Source: Thinopyrum elongatum
Taxonomy: Eukaryota > Streptophyta > Magnoliopsida > Poales > Poaceae
DNA length: 64,000 nt
NCBI GenBank assembly: GCA_011799875.1
Contig: CM022299.1
Location: 349,972,526-350,036,525 of the forward strand
Reading direction: 5' to 3'
Notes under the pieces: generated by a model
What the model was told of the DNA's origin: nothing
The model's database searches: none
Seen by the model: only the letters and a program-made list of their open reading frames with translations
Shown here: positions 1-9,670 of the stretch, piece by piece
Layout: the number at the start of each line of letters is the position of its first letter
Position numbering within the stretch: the first letter of the stretch is position 1
Position numbers and translations under genes: made by a program

Positions 1-3000
1 GCATGTGAGCTTCTGGACATCGTGCACGCGCACAGGGCGCTTCATTCGAACAATCGCACTGATTTTCTCGGGATTGGCATCTATCCCTCGTTCGGAAACA
101 AGAAAACCGAGTAACTTGCCTCCCGGCACTCCGAAGGTGCACTTGGAAGGATTCAACTTGATGTCGTATGTTCGTAAGTTGGCAAAGGTTTCAACGAGGT
201 CAGTCGGCAGGTCGGAACCTTTGCGCGACTTGACCACGATGTCGTCCATGTAGGCCTTGACATTCCGACTGATCTGAGTGAGCAGGCACTTCTGGATCAT
301 GCGCATGAACGTAGTGCCAGCATTTTTTAGACCGAATGGCATGGTGACATAGCAGAAACACCCGAAAGTCGTGATGAAGGCAGTTTTTATTTCATCTGGC
401 CCATACAGTCGAATTTGATGGTACCCGGAGTACGCATCAAGAAAAGACAGACGCTCACATCCCGCAGTCGAGTCAACTATTTAGTCGATGCGGGGGAGCA
501 GAAAATGATCCTTTGGGCAGGCCCGATTGATATGTTTGAAATCGATACACATACGGAGTGACTTATCCTTCTTGGGGACCATGACGACGTTGGCGAGCCA
601 CTCGGAGTGGTAAATCTCGCGTATGAACTCGGCTGCCAGGAGCCGAGCTACCTCCTCGCCAATCACCTTCCTCTTTTCTGTCGCAGATCGATGCAAATGT
701 TCCTTCACAGGCTTGGCCTTTGAATCGACTCTCAATCGTTGCTCAGCTAGTCCCCTGGGTACAGCTGGCATGTCGGAAGGTTTCCATGCAAAGATGTCCC
801 AGTTCTCACGGAGGAACTGGATGAGCGCGGCTTCCTATTTGCTGTCGAGTGTTGTTGAAATGTTGGTCGGAGCAGCTGTGGGATCTTCCGGGTGAACGTG
901 AACCCGTTTTGTCTCACCCGCCGACTGAAAAGCAGATTCAGAAGCTAGCTTCTTGGAACGGAGCAAATGAGTCAGATCCGCGTTTTTCTTGTATTCTTCC
1001 AATTCCACCATGGCCATCTGCTCATCAGCGATCTTCGACCCTTGCTGAAGACACTCCTCGGCTCTTTGCCTATTCCCTGTGACCGTGATCACGCCCTTAG
1101 GTCCGGGCATCTTTAGCTTGAGGTACACGTAGCATGGACGGGCCATGAAACGCGCATAAGCTGGTCGGCCTAGGATAGCATGATAAGCACTGTGAAAGTC
1201 TACCACTTCAAACGTCAGTCTCTCCTTCCGAAAATTCTTTGAGTCACCGAAAACCACATCCAGAGCTATCTAATCGAGTGACTTTGCCTTCTTCCCCGGG
1301 ATGACTCCGTGAAATTGCGTGTTGCTCTCGCTGAGTCGGGACATCCGAATGCCCATTCCCTTCAGGGTCTCAGCTTAGAGTATGTTCAAGCCACTCCCGC
1401 CATCCATGAGGACCTTACGCAACCGAGTGCCTCCTACAACTGGATCCACCACTAGCGCTTGCCACCCAGGGGTGGCAACGTGAGCTAGGTGATCCGACTG
1501 ATCAAAGGTGATCGGGGTCTTCGACCACTTGAGATATGTAGTACTCGTCGGAATGGCCATATTCACCTCTCGGTTAATGACTTTCAGTCGACTCTTACTC
1601 TCAATGTCAGCAAAAATCATTAGAGTGGCATTGACCTTCGGATAATCCTCGGCCTTTTCTTCGTCATCATCTTTGTCAGAGCCCTTTTCACTCGGCTGAC
1701 CTTCACGAAACTGCTGAATCAAGAGTCTGCACTGTCGAGTGGTATGTTTGGGTAAAATCAGATTACCTTCCTCATCTTTCTTCGTGTGAATGGAACACGG
1801 TAGATCCAGGACGTCCTGGCCCGACTGGTCTCTCTTCTTCTTAGGAACCCACTGCTCTTTGGCTTTCCCTTTGAATTTGCCCTGGGAGGCAACTACTATT
1901 GCCTCTGCTTGACTAGCGGCCTCAGCTTTGCGCTTCTGTTTCCGACTGGGATTGGTGTTGTTGGTGTCGTGCTCATTGACCTTTCCTTTGCCACTGCGGA
2001 GGCAGTCTTCTTCTTCACCATTCGCGTACCAAGTGGCAATCTCCATCATTCGGTTCATGGTCAGGGTCCCAGACCGCCCAAATTTCAGGATGAGTTCTCT
2101 CTACCCGACGCCTTCTTTGAAGGCACAAACTGCTTGATGCTTTGTAACATTCTCCACCACATGGTGAAGTGTAGTCCAATGCTGGATGTAATCTCTCAAA
2201 GTTTCATTCGGCTTCTGGACACAGTGTTGCAATTTGGTAAGCCCGGCAGGACACTTGCAAGTGCCTTTGAATGTTTTAATGAACACTCAGGCCAAGTCTT
2301 CCCAGCAGTATATGCTAGCAGAAGCCAACTGGTTCAACCACGCCCGGGCTGATCCCTCAAGCATCAAGGGTAGGTGTTTCATGGCAACATAATCATTTCC
2401 TCCACCAATCTGCACGGCCACCCGGTAATTCTCTAACCACGTATCTGGCTTCGACTCGCCAGTGAACTTGTTCACGCCTGTGGCCAATCTGAAATTGGGT
2501 GGTATCTCAGCAGCTCGTATGGCCCTGCTGAAACACTCGGGCCCTGAGACAAACACACCACTTCCACTCGGACGATCTCTATCCAGACCCTCTCGGTGAA
2601 CCCTGCCTCTGTCAACTAGGCCTTGCATGAGGACTAACCTTGCGTCGAATCCAGGCTCTCGGGGGTCCATTGGACCTCTCCGCAAGTCGCCATACGGGTG
2701 CCTATCGTCATACTGCCGGGGCGGTCATCACGGTGATGTCGACGAGCAAACGGACCGCGGCCTTGATCCAGGTACTGATCCTGGCGATAACCGCGATCAA
2801 CGTGCCACGGATGCGACCTTGGGCTATGTGCTGATTGGACCGTGTCCGCCCTTACTGACCTGCTGTGAATCCTATTGCGCGACTGGGAGACAGATGAATT
2901 CTGTTCCCCAGCCGCTCTGAGCAATGCTCGGATCTGCCGAAGACCTTCTCCTGCTTCGGATCAGGACGGCTGGATGGAATCTGCAATCCTCGCAGCGGCT

Positions 3001-3300
3001 GCAACATTCTGGATCGGAGTGTGGAATACCTGATACTCATTTTGCGATCCACTCAGGAATAGTTGCCGCTGCCGTCGATTGGAATTTGGGGGCTGCCTGC
3101 AAGTGCGGTCTTCGAGTGACTTTTGAAGATCCTCCAGACATGCACATTCATTCAGAGTGGCTATGCGCACGGCTTCCAAAGCCTGGGCCTCGGCAGTCTC
3201 CCCAGCGATGGGGGTCTGAAGGACCTACTCGTTCCTGCTCTGCAATTCTTCTCTTTGTTCGGCAGTGAGGGCCTACGGGTAGTACTCGTCGTTGGCGTGC
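1..3300 (-). pseudogene. Ty3/gypsy gag-pol remnant (gypsy-1), truncated by window edge
   Basis: Minus-strand retrotransposon polyprotein, cut at the left edge inside reverse transcriptase. Read right to left: gag core (about 2,685-2,101), a Lys-rich stretch, a protease-like motif DGGSGLNIL (about 1,378-1,405), a linker, then the RT N-terminal half with VVMVPKKD (near 590) and a YMDDIVVKS catalytic motif (near 235-255). These blocks all lie in one reading frame but are broken by stops at 481, 835, 1,270, 1,375, 2,101 and 2,287. Gag residues from about 2,700 to 3,300 continue in other frames, so indels are also present. I found no LTR or primer-binding site on the right, so the 5' end is probably lost or too diverged to see. 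The element is non-functional. The family within Ty3/gypsy is not assigned. Confidence 0.85.
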
Positions 3301-3744
3301 GACGAACCACCGCTTTCGCCTCCGCCACGGGGAAATCCTGGTGGGCTACGCTGGGGGCGGCTTATATAGAGTCCATTGGCCCCTCAATGAAAGCCCCATT
3401 ACCCAAGGGTTCAGTGAGAAATAAAGGGTGCGAGCGTTACTGGTAACGTCTGTAATTGATGTTCTTTACGACGACGGACTGATTGCCTGTCCGTTGCCAT
3501 CCCAGGGTGACTCTAAGTCTTCTGCCCTCGAGTGATGCTGGGTACTCCGAGTGAAATCAGGACGGTCGAGTGGTGGAGGAGTAACCGAGTGGATCTTGTG
3601 TCGAGTGACTTGTATGCTGCGGTCATTCCAGTCGACACCTCCTTTCCAACTATGTAAATCTTGGATCCTCATATGTAGTGTCCTTGGGTAGGTCATCTAG
3701 GTCAGGCCTAGGACCCTACCCTAGGTACATGTCATCGTCAAATA
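3301..3744. other. Gene-free stretch right of gypsy-1
   Basis: This may hold the 5' leader or LTR remnant of gypsy-1. A TATATAAG-like string lies on the minus strand near 3,365, but it sits so close to gag coding sequence that I do not call it a promoter. No gene is supported. Confidence 0.4.
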
Positions 3745-4957
3745 CTACGCGTCATATAGGACAGTCACTCGCGTGCGATGCTTCCATCTGTGGGCCCACG
3801 AGGTTGTCCTCCATCACTTTGACCCAACAAGGAGGTTTCTTTTTGGGTTGTGTTGCGTTAGGAGTATATAGTATGCGTCGAAGAGGGGAGGAGGGGGCCG
3901 GGGCAGCACATACTACACACACGTCATGAACGATCTCGCTCCGTGTGGGGACTTTTCGGTTTCCGAGGCAGGTGCCACAGAGAAGTTGTGCATATTGGGT
4001 ATTAAAAACATCACCAACACATTGTGCCACGTGCAGATGATGGTTGTCACTCATTCGCCTGTGACTCTTCCCTCCATGGGCCTGTGAGGTCGTCGTCCAT
4101 CTAATATATGACACAACGAGAAAGGTAATTTGACGAACAAGGAGGATTATTTTCGGGTTGTGTTACGGTACGTAGGAGTATATATTATGCGTCGAAGAGG
4201 GGAGGGGGAAACATATATATACTACGTGTCATGAACCTCGGTTCGTGTGGGGGACTTAAAGGTTTCCGAGGCAGGTGCCACATCAAAGTTCTGCATGTAT
4301 ATTAGGTATTCAAACATCACAACCACACATCTCCATACATGTGTTTAGCCCACAAGCAAGCGATGGTGGTTGTCCTCTAGCACTCACTCACGGGGTTATC
4401 GGCGAGATGCTTCGTCCATCTCTGTGTGCCCGCTTGGTCAATCACTTCGACCGACAGCGATAGAGGTTAATTTGACATTTGACTTATAATTAGAAGGGGA
4501 TTAAATTTTGGTTCGTCTTATACGGTACGGTACATGCAACTATACTTCGAGCGCATGTTTACGCATGAATCCCTCCCACCGGGTCGAAGTGGGGGGTGAG
4601 CACGCGATGCGTCATGAACCAGATCTGTGTGGGGACTGTGCGATTTTTTACGCATGCATGCACCACATCAAAATGTTGTGCTTTTGGTATTCAAACATAT
4701 ATGCATGCATCATGCATGTCCATACATATGTTTGGGCACATACATGCAGTGGTTCTCTTTGGACACTCTCCCTCACTTGGTTATCATCGACGGGCTATAT
4801 ATTCATGGGCCTGCGTGGACGTCCATCACTTCGACCAACAACGCGAGAGAGGTTACCAGGGTGGATTCTTCTTCTCTTGGTTCGCGTTATCGTATAGTCG
4901 TATGTCGATCATGGTGAGATTCGAGACCTAAGTTCGAGGGCTCGCATACACTTGAAT

Positions 4958-4998
<41 letters not shown>

Positions 4999-5865
4999 CC
5001 CTTGCTCTGTGTGGGGACTTTCCAGTTCCAAAAGCACGCTGCCACATCAAAGTTGTGCATTGGGTATATTCAAACACCACATGACACTTCATACATATGT
5101 TTGGGCCACGTGCATGCAGTGGTTGTCTTTAGGCACTCCCTCGCGTGGTTATCGGCGAGAAGCTAGCCTATTTTGTGGGGCCGTGTGTGGACTTCCATGC
5201 ATGACTTTGACCTAACAACAAGAGAGGTTATACGACCAAGGTGGTGATTCTTCTTAGTCAGTCTTACAATATGCCTTGGTGAGATGCCCCCTCCCACCGA
5301 CTCAAAGTGTGTGGGGGGGGGGGTACCACTTCGCACTAGATGAACCTCCGTGGGGTCGGGGATGTCCGGTTAATTTGCGATGCACATGTGCCACATCAAA
5401 TTTGTGATTTGGTTATTTAAATATCACACCACATCGTTTTCACACACACACACACACACACACATATCGGGCCACCCGCATGTGTGGTTCGTATGTGGTC
5501 TCACCCATCTAACGGCAGAAGAACACATCTGTGGGCCCGCACACAGTCCACATTTGATCAGAAGCAAAGGGGGGGGGCTTGACCATGATGTACACCTTTC
5601 GGTTTTGTGTTACGGTAGGGTGAGATATCAGACCTAGCTATTACTGGGGGCATATGCGTTCATAGCTAGGATTCCCCTCCCGCCAACACGAAGTGTGTGT
5701 GTGTGTGTGTTTGTGGGGGGAGGCTAGCAATAATAACGTGCGCTTTGTACGACAGGTGCCACATCAAAGTTGTGCATTGGGTATTTGAACATAAAACCAC
5801 CCTTTTCATACAAATATTTGGTCCACATGCAAGTGTGTTCGTGTTCTGACCCTTTCCCGCATTTT
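3745..5865. repeat. Degenerate tandem array, about six units of ~300-390 bp
   Basis: A recurring block (GTGTGGGGACTT, then GTGCCACATCAAAGTTGTGC, then GGTATTCAAACATCACA, then a motif with GGTTATCGGCGAGA) repeats with variation. The GCCACATCAAAG anchor falls near 3,972, 4,275, 4,661, 5,041, 5,388 and 5,756, giving spacings of about 303, 386, 380, 347 and 368 bp. Length changes come partly from simple repeats inside the units. Arrays of this kind are common inside CACTA elements, and this one lies upstream of the CACTA end at 9,896, so it may be internal to that element (inference). Confidence 0.75.
4962..4995. repeat. (TA)n microsatellite
   Basis: An uninterrupted run of TA dinucleotides inside one unit of the ~350-bp array. 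CA and GT runs near 5,442-5,462 and 5,693-5,712 lie in neighbouring units. Confidence 0.9.
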
Positions 5866-6043
5866 TTTTGCCAAATTTATAAACAACAGATGAGTCGGAT
5901 GCAGCAACCGTCTGCCATCGGGTACGAAACAGACACGGTTCGCTGGGACTAGCCGTGTGCCACGCCCCTGCCCTTGTCACCCACATGATCACAGTAGATT
6001 GGGCTCCACGAGGCTTCCCTCCCCCTCTCGAAAATATCTACTC

Positions 6044-6367
6044 CCTCGCAATCTCGAAAATATCTACCCACCTAGATGGTTTTTCTGTTTGATAGCACAT
6101 GATTAGTATGTGTGGACCATGTGCGATGTCTGTTACTCCCGCTCTGCTTCAATCGGTAGATCCAAATTTTCAGTAGCCCCAGCATTTTATTCCCGCCTGC
6201 ATCCCTCGCAATCTCAAAAATATCTGCTCGGCTGGAGTGTTTTTCTGTTTGATAGCACACGATTATTATGTTTTAACCGTGTGTGATGTTCGTTACTCCC
6301 GCCCCACTCTGCTTCAATCCCTTGATCCAAATTTTCAGTAGCCCCGCCATTTTACTCCCGCCTAGTA
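6044..6367. repeat. 160-bp direct tandem duplication
   Basis: Two adjacent copies (6,044-6,203 and 6,204 to about 6,367) share CCTCGCAATCTC, TTTTTCTGTTTGATAGCACA, CGATGT..GTTACTCCCGC and AAATTTTCAGTAGCCCC. They lie just upstream of the ORF at 6,619 and could be part of its promoter region or of a CACTA interior. Confidence 0.8.
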
Positions 6368-6529
6368 AAATTTTCAGTACCCGCGGCATTTCCTCAAACA
6401 CCACCTTGGAACCCCTCCACAGTCCACACACACACACTCCAAATCCTTCGCTCACCCCAAATCCCCCGCTCACACACATACACACCACCCCTCCTTCGCT
6501 CCAAACCTAGCTAGCTCGCCGCCACCGCC

Positions 6530-6619
6530 ATGCCACCTCCATCGTCAACCTCTGTCGATCTGCTCGTGCAGTTTACGCACCCATATACATACCCTCGCTG
6601 CCCTGAGTTTCTTAGCTGA
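6530..6619 (+). CDS. Possible upstream ORF, 29 codons
   Basis: An ATG in a good plant context (GCCACCGCCATGCC) opens a 29-codon frame. Its TGA overlaps the ATG of the next ORF as TGATG (6,617-6,621). It could be a regulatory uORF or the true start of the downstream protein after a frameshift. Expression is not shown. Confidence 0.35.
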   Translation: MPPPSSTSVDLLVQFTHPYTYPRCPEFLS

Positions 6620-7152
6620 TGCCTATGAAACGCCCCCTTTCCCAGAGATCCCCATCCCCACACCCCTCCCCCACTCCAGAGCGTCGCAGCCTAAGCCCGG
6701 CTACGCTTCCCGGGGAGCTCGAGGAGCGAATGGCCCAAAAGAGCTTTACCGCGGACTCTTCGCCCGACGTCGGCGAGGTGGCCGCCGAGGAAGCTGACAA
6801 TGATGACTGGACTTGGATTAAGCCTTTCAATCATCGGGCTAGAGTATTCTGGCATGTCACGGACGCCGGCTACGACATCAAGGTCGCCGACAACGACAGC
6901 TTGACGCGGGCTATGTCACAGGTTAAGTTGCCCACCCCCAACCCTTCGGGTTCGACAGCCGTCGATCTCATCGATTGCCCTGCCGCTGATCTCCTACGGC
7001 TCGTTATGAACAATTTGCCATCCTTCATCGCCATGGAGCCTCTTTTGTCATTTCTGAAGGACACGTTCTGCGACGCTGGCTTGCGATCCTCAGCTGGCAA
7101 GTCGGACCTCATCGACGGCGACCACGAGGAGGAGCCAATCTGTGACAAGTGA
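6619..7152 (+). CDS. Hypothetical protein, 177 codons, unknown family
   Basis: An open frame with a Ser/Pro-rich N-terminus (about residues 1-35), an acidic segment (about 45-65), then a more ordered part starting with DDWTWIKPFNHRARVFWHV. I do not recognise the family. The end reads GACAA|GTGAGG, a good splice donor at 7,149, so this could be a first exon whose apparent stop lies in an intron. Possible downstream partners are the B3-like exons at 8,412 and 8,679 on the same strand, but two MITEs lie between and I could not establish reading-frame continuity. The upstream TC/CA-rich leader resembles a plant 5' UTR. It may be a gene captured by the CACTA element that ends at 9,896. Confidence 0.45.
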   Translation: MPMKRPLSQRSPSPHPSPTPERRSLSPATLPGELEERMAQKSFTADSSPDVGEVAAEEADNDDWTWIKPFNHRARVFWHVTDAGYDIKVADNDSLTRAMSQVKLPTPNPSGSTAVDLIDCPAADLLRLVMNNLPSFIAMEPLLSFLKDTFCDAGLRSSAGKSDLIDGDHEEEPICDK

Positions 7153-7463
7153 GGAAACCCATGATTTATTTTCTCGAACCCCTTTTGTAGTGAGAACCTG
7201 TCCAGTATTTATTGCTATATTTGGTTGTTTGCGTTACGCCTTCTTTATTTCTACGGTTTATGGTTGTTCGGTTTTTTGTAGTTAGCATATGTCCAGTTTC
7301 AATTGCCATCTTTGGTTGTTTGTAGTATGCCTTGTTTATTTTAGCTATTCACAGTGTGATGTTCTATATGTGCTACTATGAACTGCGCAGTTCAATTTCA
7401 TCAATACCAATTTCTTTCAATAGCTCTATGAATGACTATATTTGGTTGCTGTTGAGCATGTTG
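7153..7463. other. AT-rich non-coding stretch
   Basis: T-rich sequence after the 177-codon ORF containing repeated TTTGGTTGTT motifs. It is compatible with an intron or 3' UTR. No gene is seen. Confidence 0.5.
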
Positions 7464-7465
7464 TA

Positions 7466-7721
7466 CTCCCTCCGAATCTTTTTAGTTCGCATATAAGATT
7501 TGTCTAAAATCAAGCCTCGTAAAGTTTAACCAACTTTATAGAAAAAAATACCAACATTCACAATATGAAATCAATATCAGTAGATGTGTCATGACTGAAA
7601 TTTTCATATTGTATAACTTTAGCATGGTAGACGTTGATATTTTTTCATATAAATAAGATCAAACTTTATGAAGTTTGACTTCAGACAATTCTTATATGCA
7701 GAGTAAAAGGACCGGAGGGAG
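7466..7721. mobile_element. Stowaway-type MITE (256 bp)
   Basis: Terminal inverted repeats start CTCCCTCCG on both ends, followed by matching GCATATAAGA and TTGTCT motifs. The element is flanked by TA at 7,464-7,465 and 7,722-7,723, the Tc1/mariner-type target duplication. It is non-coding. Confidence 0.93.
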
Positions 7722-7752
7722 TATTTAACATGCCTTTCCATTTGATTTAACA

Positions 7753-7808
7753 ATGGCACTGTTTGGATACTCTAACTTAGCTAGAGGTTAGAGTTAGTTT
7801 CTAGCTCA
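7753..7808 (+). repeat. Truncated left end of the 7,975-8,263 MITE
   Basis: About 56 bp starting with AATGGCACTGTTTGGAT match the left end of the complete MITE downstream. The match stops at a GA microsatellite (about 7,823-7,851). The 7,810-7,970 interval also looks like a fragment of another repeat. Confidence 0.7.
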
Positions 7809-7819
7809 TGACAGTTAAA

Positions 7820-7855
<36 letters not shown>

Positions 7856-7974
7856 GTGGAATAGTTGATTGTATTGCTTGAGCCTCGTGGGCATATATAT
7901 AGGAGTACATGGTCATCTTGGAATACAAGTCAAGGTAGAATAAATCCTATGCTATCCTACGTTTCCTAAATAAC

Positions 7975-8263
7975 AATGGCCCTGTTTGGATACTCTAACT
8001 TAGCTAAAGGTTAGAGTTAGTTTCTAGTTCATGACTAACCCTGAATTAATTCTAGCCAAAGAGGTGTTTGGATGACAGGGTTAGATTGACAATAAATGCA
8101 CTAGGAGAACTAGTCCCAATTAGCACCTCTTGGGTGGGATAGTTGTTTTGGGTGGGTTAGACGCAACCAGCTCAATCTAGCCCTCATGTTTGGATACTTT
8201 AGGGCTATTTGAGTCCAAACTAGCTCAAACTAACTCTAACCCATGGATCCAAACAGGGCCATT
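7975..8263. mobile_element. MITE with GGCCCTGTTTGGAT termini
   Basis: Inverted termini AATGGCCCTGTTTGGAT and ATCCAAACAGGGCCATT enclose about 289 bp of non-coding sequence with internal inverted matches (AGTTAGAG/CTCTAAC). AAC flanks both ends (7,972-7,974 and 8,264-8,266), a possible 3-bp duplication. The superfamily is uncertain (hAT- or PIF-derived). Confidence 0.8.
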
Positions 8264-8411
8264 AACTATTGTACTTAGACCTGCACAATACAAGTTTGAA
8301 TGAGTATGTTTGCTTGTTTTTAAATATTAGGCCTGTTGCAGTTAATAACACACCTTTCCACTTCTTGTTTTTAAATATTAGGTTTTTAACAATTTGGTCT
8401 TGCACATGTAG

Positions 8412-8930
8412 GTCCTGCTGTCAGAGGTTTTGACCCACTGTTCGACCCTTTTTGCATATGGGGAAATGAGTTGTCCATGAATATCAGTCAAGTCAAGAAA
8501 CTCAGAAAGATTGTTAGGATAAAGATATTAGCGACAAAAAACAACAAGATTTTTGTCTACACAATGAAGAAGACATCAGTTCACTACAGCATGGTACTAA
8601 CTGTTATACCTTGTCTTTTTAATTCCTTTGCGCCATTTCAAATCTAGAGAAGATATTTATGCATATCCTTGTTTTCAGGCCTTTCCAAAGCATTTCACTG
8701 ATGATTACCTCTCAAACCACCTGTATGGTCAGGAGGCGAGGAAGGTATTCATACAACACCCACGGTTCAATATTGAAGTGTTCCTGAAGAGGACGAAGGA
8801 TGGACGGTCAATCATCCACATGCACTGGCCTAAAGTTGCAAAGACTTTCAACATCAATGAAGGCTCAATATTCCCCTTCCGCTTCAGCAGTTTTTCAGAT
8901 GAGATTCATCTGTCTATGTATTGTCTATGA
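8412..8930 (+). CDS. B3-like DNA-binding domain, two exons (copy 1)
   Basis: Exon 8,412-8,593 (acceptor CATGTAG|GT, donor ATG|GTACTA) and exon 8,679-8,930 (acceptor TTTTCAG|GCC, stop TGA) join in frame around an 85-bp intron. The first encodes a segment with WGNELSMNISQVKKL; the second reads AFPKHFTDDYLSNHL, then VEVFLKRT-like, HWPKVAKTFNI and FPFRFSSFSDEIHLS. That order (FTDDYL..HL, a W..F.K segment, a GSIFPFRF-like core) resembles plant B3 domains that bind DNA. Upstream exons are not established. The exon pair is repeated at 38,782-39,297 on the opposite strand, so it belongs to a transposon family and is probably a captured host gene fragment. The reading frame is intact here. Confidence 0.6.
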
Positions 8931-9399
8931 TGCTAATTTCCAAAGGTTATAAATGTTGCGTGTGAAACTTGGTGCTGGTGCAGTTGTGTAATGGGGTAGC
9001 TGAGTGCTGAAGCTATATGATGTTGTACTCTGATGTATTTCAATTATGAAATCCTGCTTCCTTAATACGAAAATGAAATATATTGTGTGCTTAAAATGAA
9101 ATGTCAATTAGATTAATAAATGTATTATTAATAATAGGCCAATTAGCCTTCTCTTGCAAACGGTTATTGAGAAAACACCGTGGGCGATGACCTCAGACAA
9201 CGCACACACTTTCTAGGAATAAAACGTGTTGGATCAATGAACAATCGCACACGACTTCCTCTTGAAAACTGTTTGCGTTATGCCACCATGCGCAAACGTT
9301 TACCACATAGAAAGTGTGTGTGATGGACAGACTATGCCACATAGTTTCTTCTACGCACCATGTGTGATGCATTCAATAATGCAAACGGTAAAATTGTTA

Positions 9400-9670
9400 A
9401 TATCGTCTGCAATGGCAACGCTATCACAAACGATTTAATGGGGAAAATTGTGTATGATGTACATGCGAACGGAAACGTTTCCTTGGAGGGACTGTGTGGG
9501 ATCTATATACGAACGGAAACGTACTTTTTGGATTGACTGTGTGGGATGTACATACTAACAGAAATGTATTCCTTGGATTGACTGTGTGGAATGTACATAC
9601 GAACGGAAACGTTTAGCCGAGACTGACTGTGTGGGATGTACTTACGATTGGAAACAATTTGACCTGTATA
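9400..9670. repeat. 45-bp subterminal tandem repeats of CACTA-1
   Basis: GACTGTGTGG recurs at 9,490, 9,535, 9,580 and 9,625, exactly 45 bp apart, with a weaker copy near 9,446. Each unit carries GATGTACATACGAACGGAAACG. Subterminal repeats are typical of CACTA elements, where they bind transposase (family knowledge). Because 45 is a multiple of 3, the array keeps a spurious minus-strand frame open. Confidence 0.9.

Noticed and set aside
3350..3370. TATATAAG as a gypsy-1 LTR promoter
   Set aside because: Gag coding sequence begins about 70 bp downstream and no LTR end or primer-binding site lies between.
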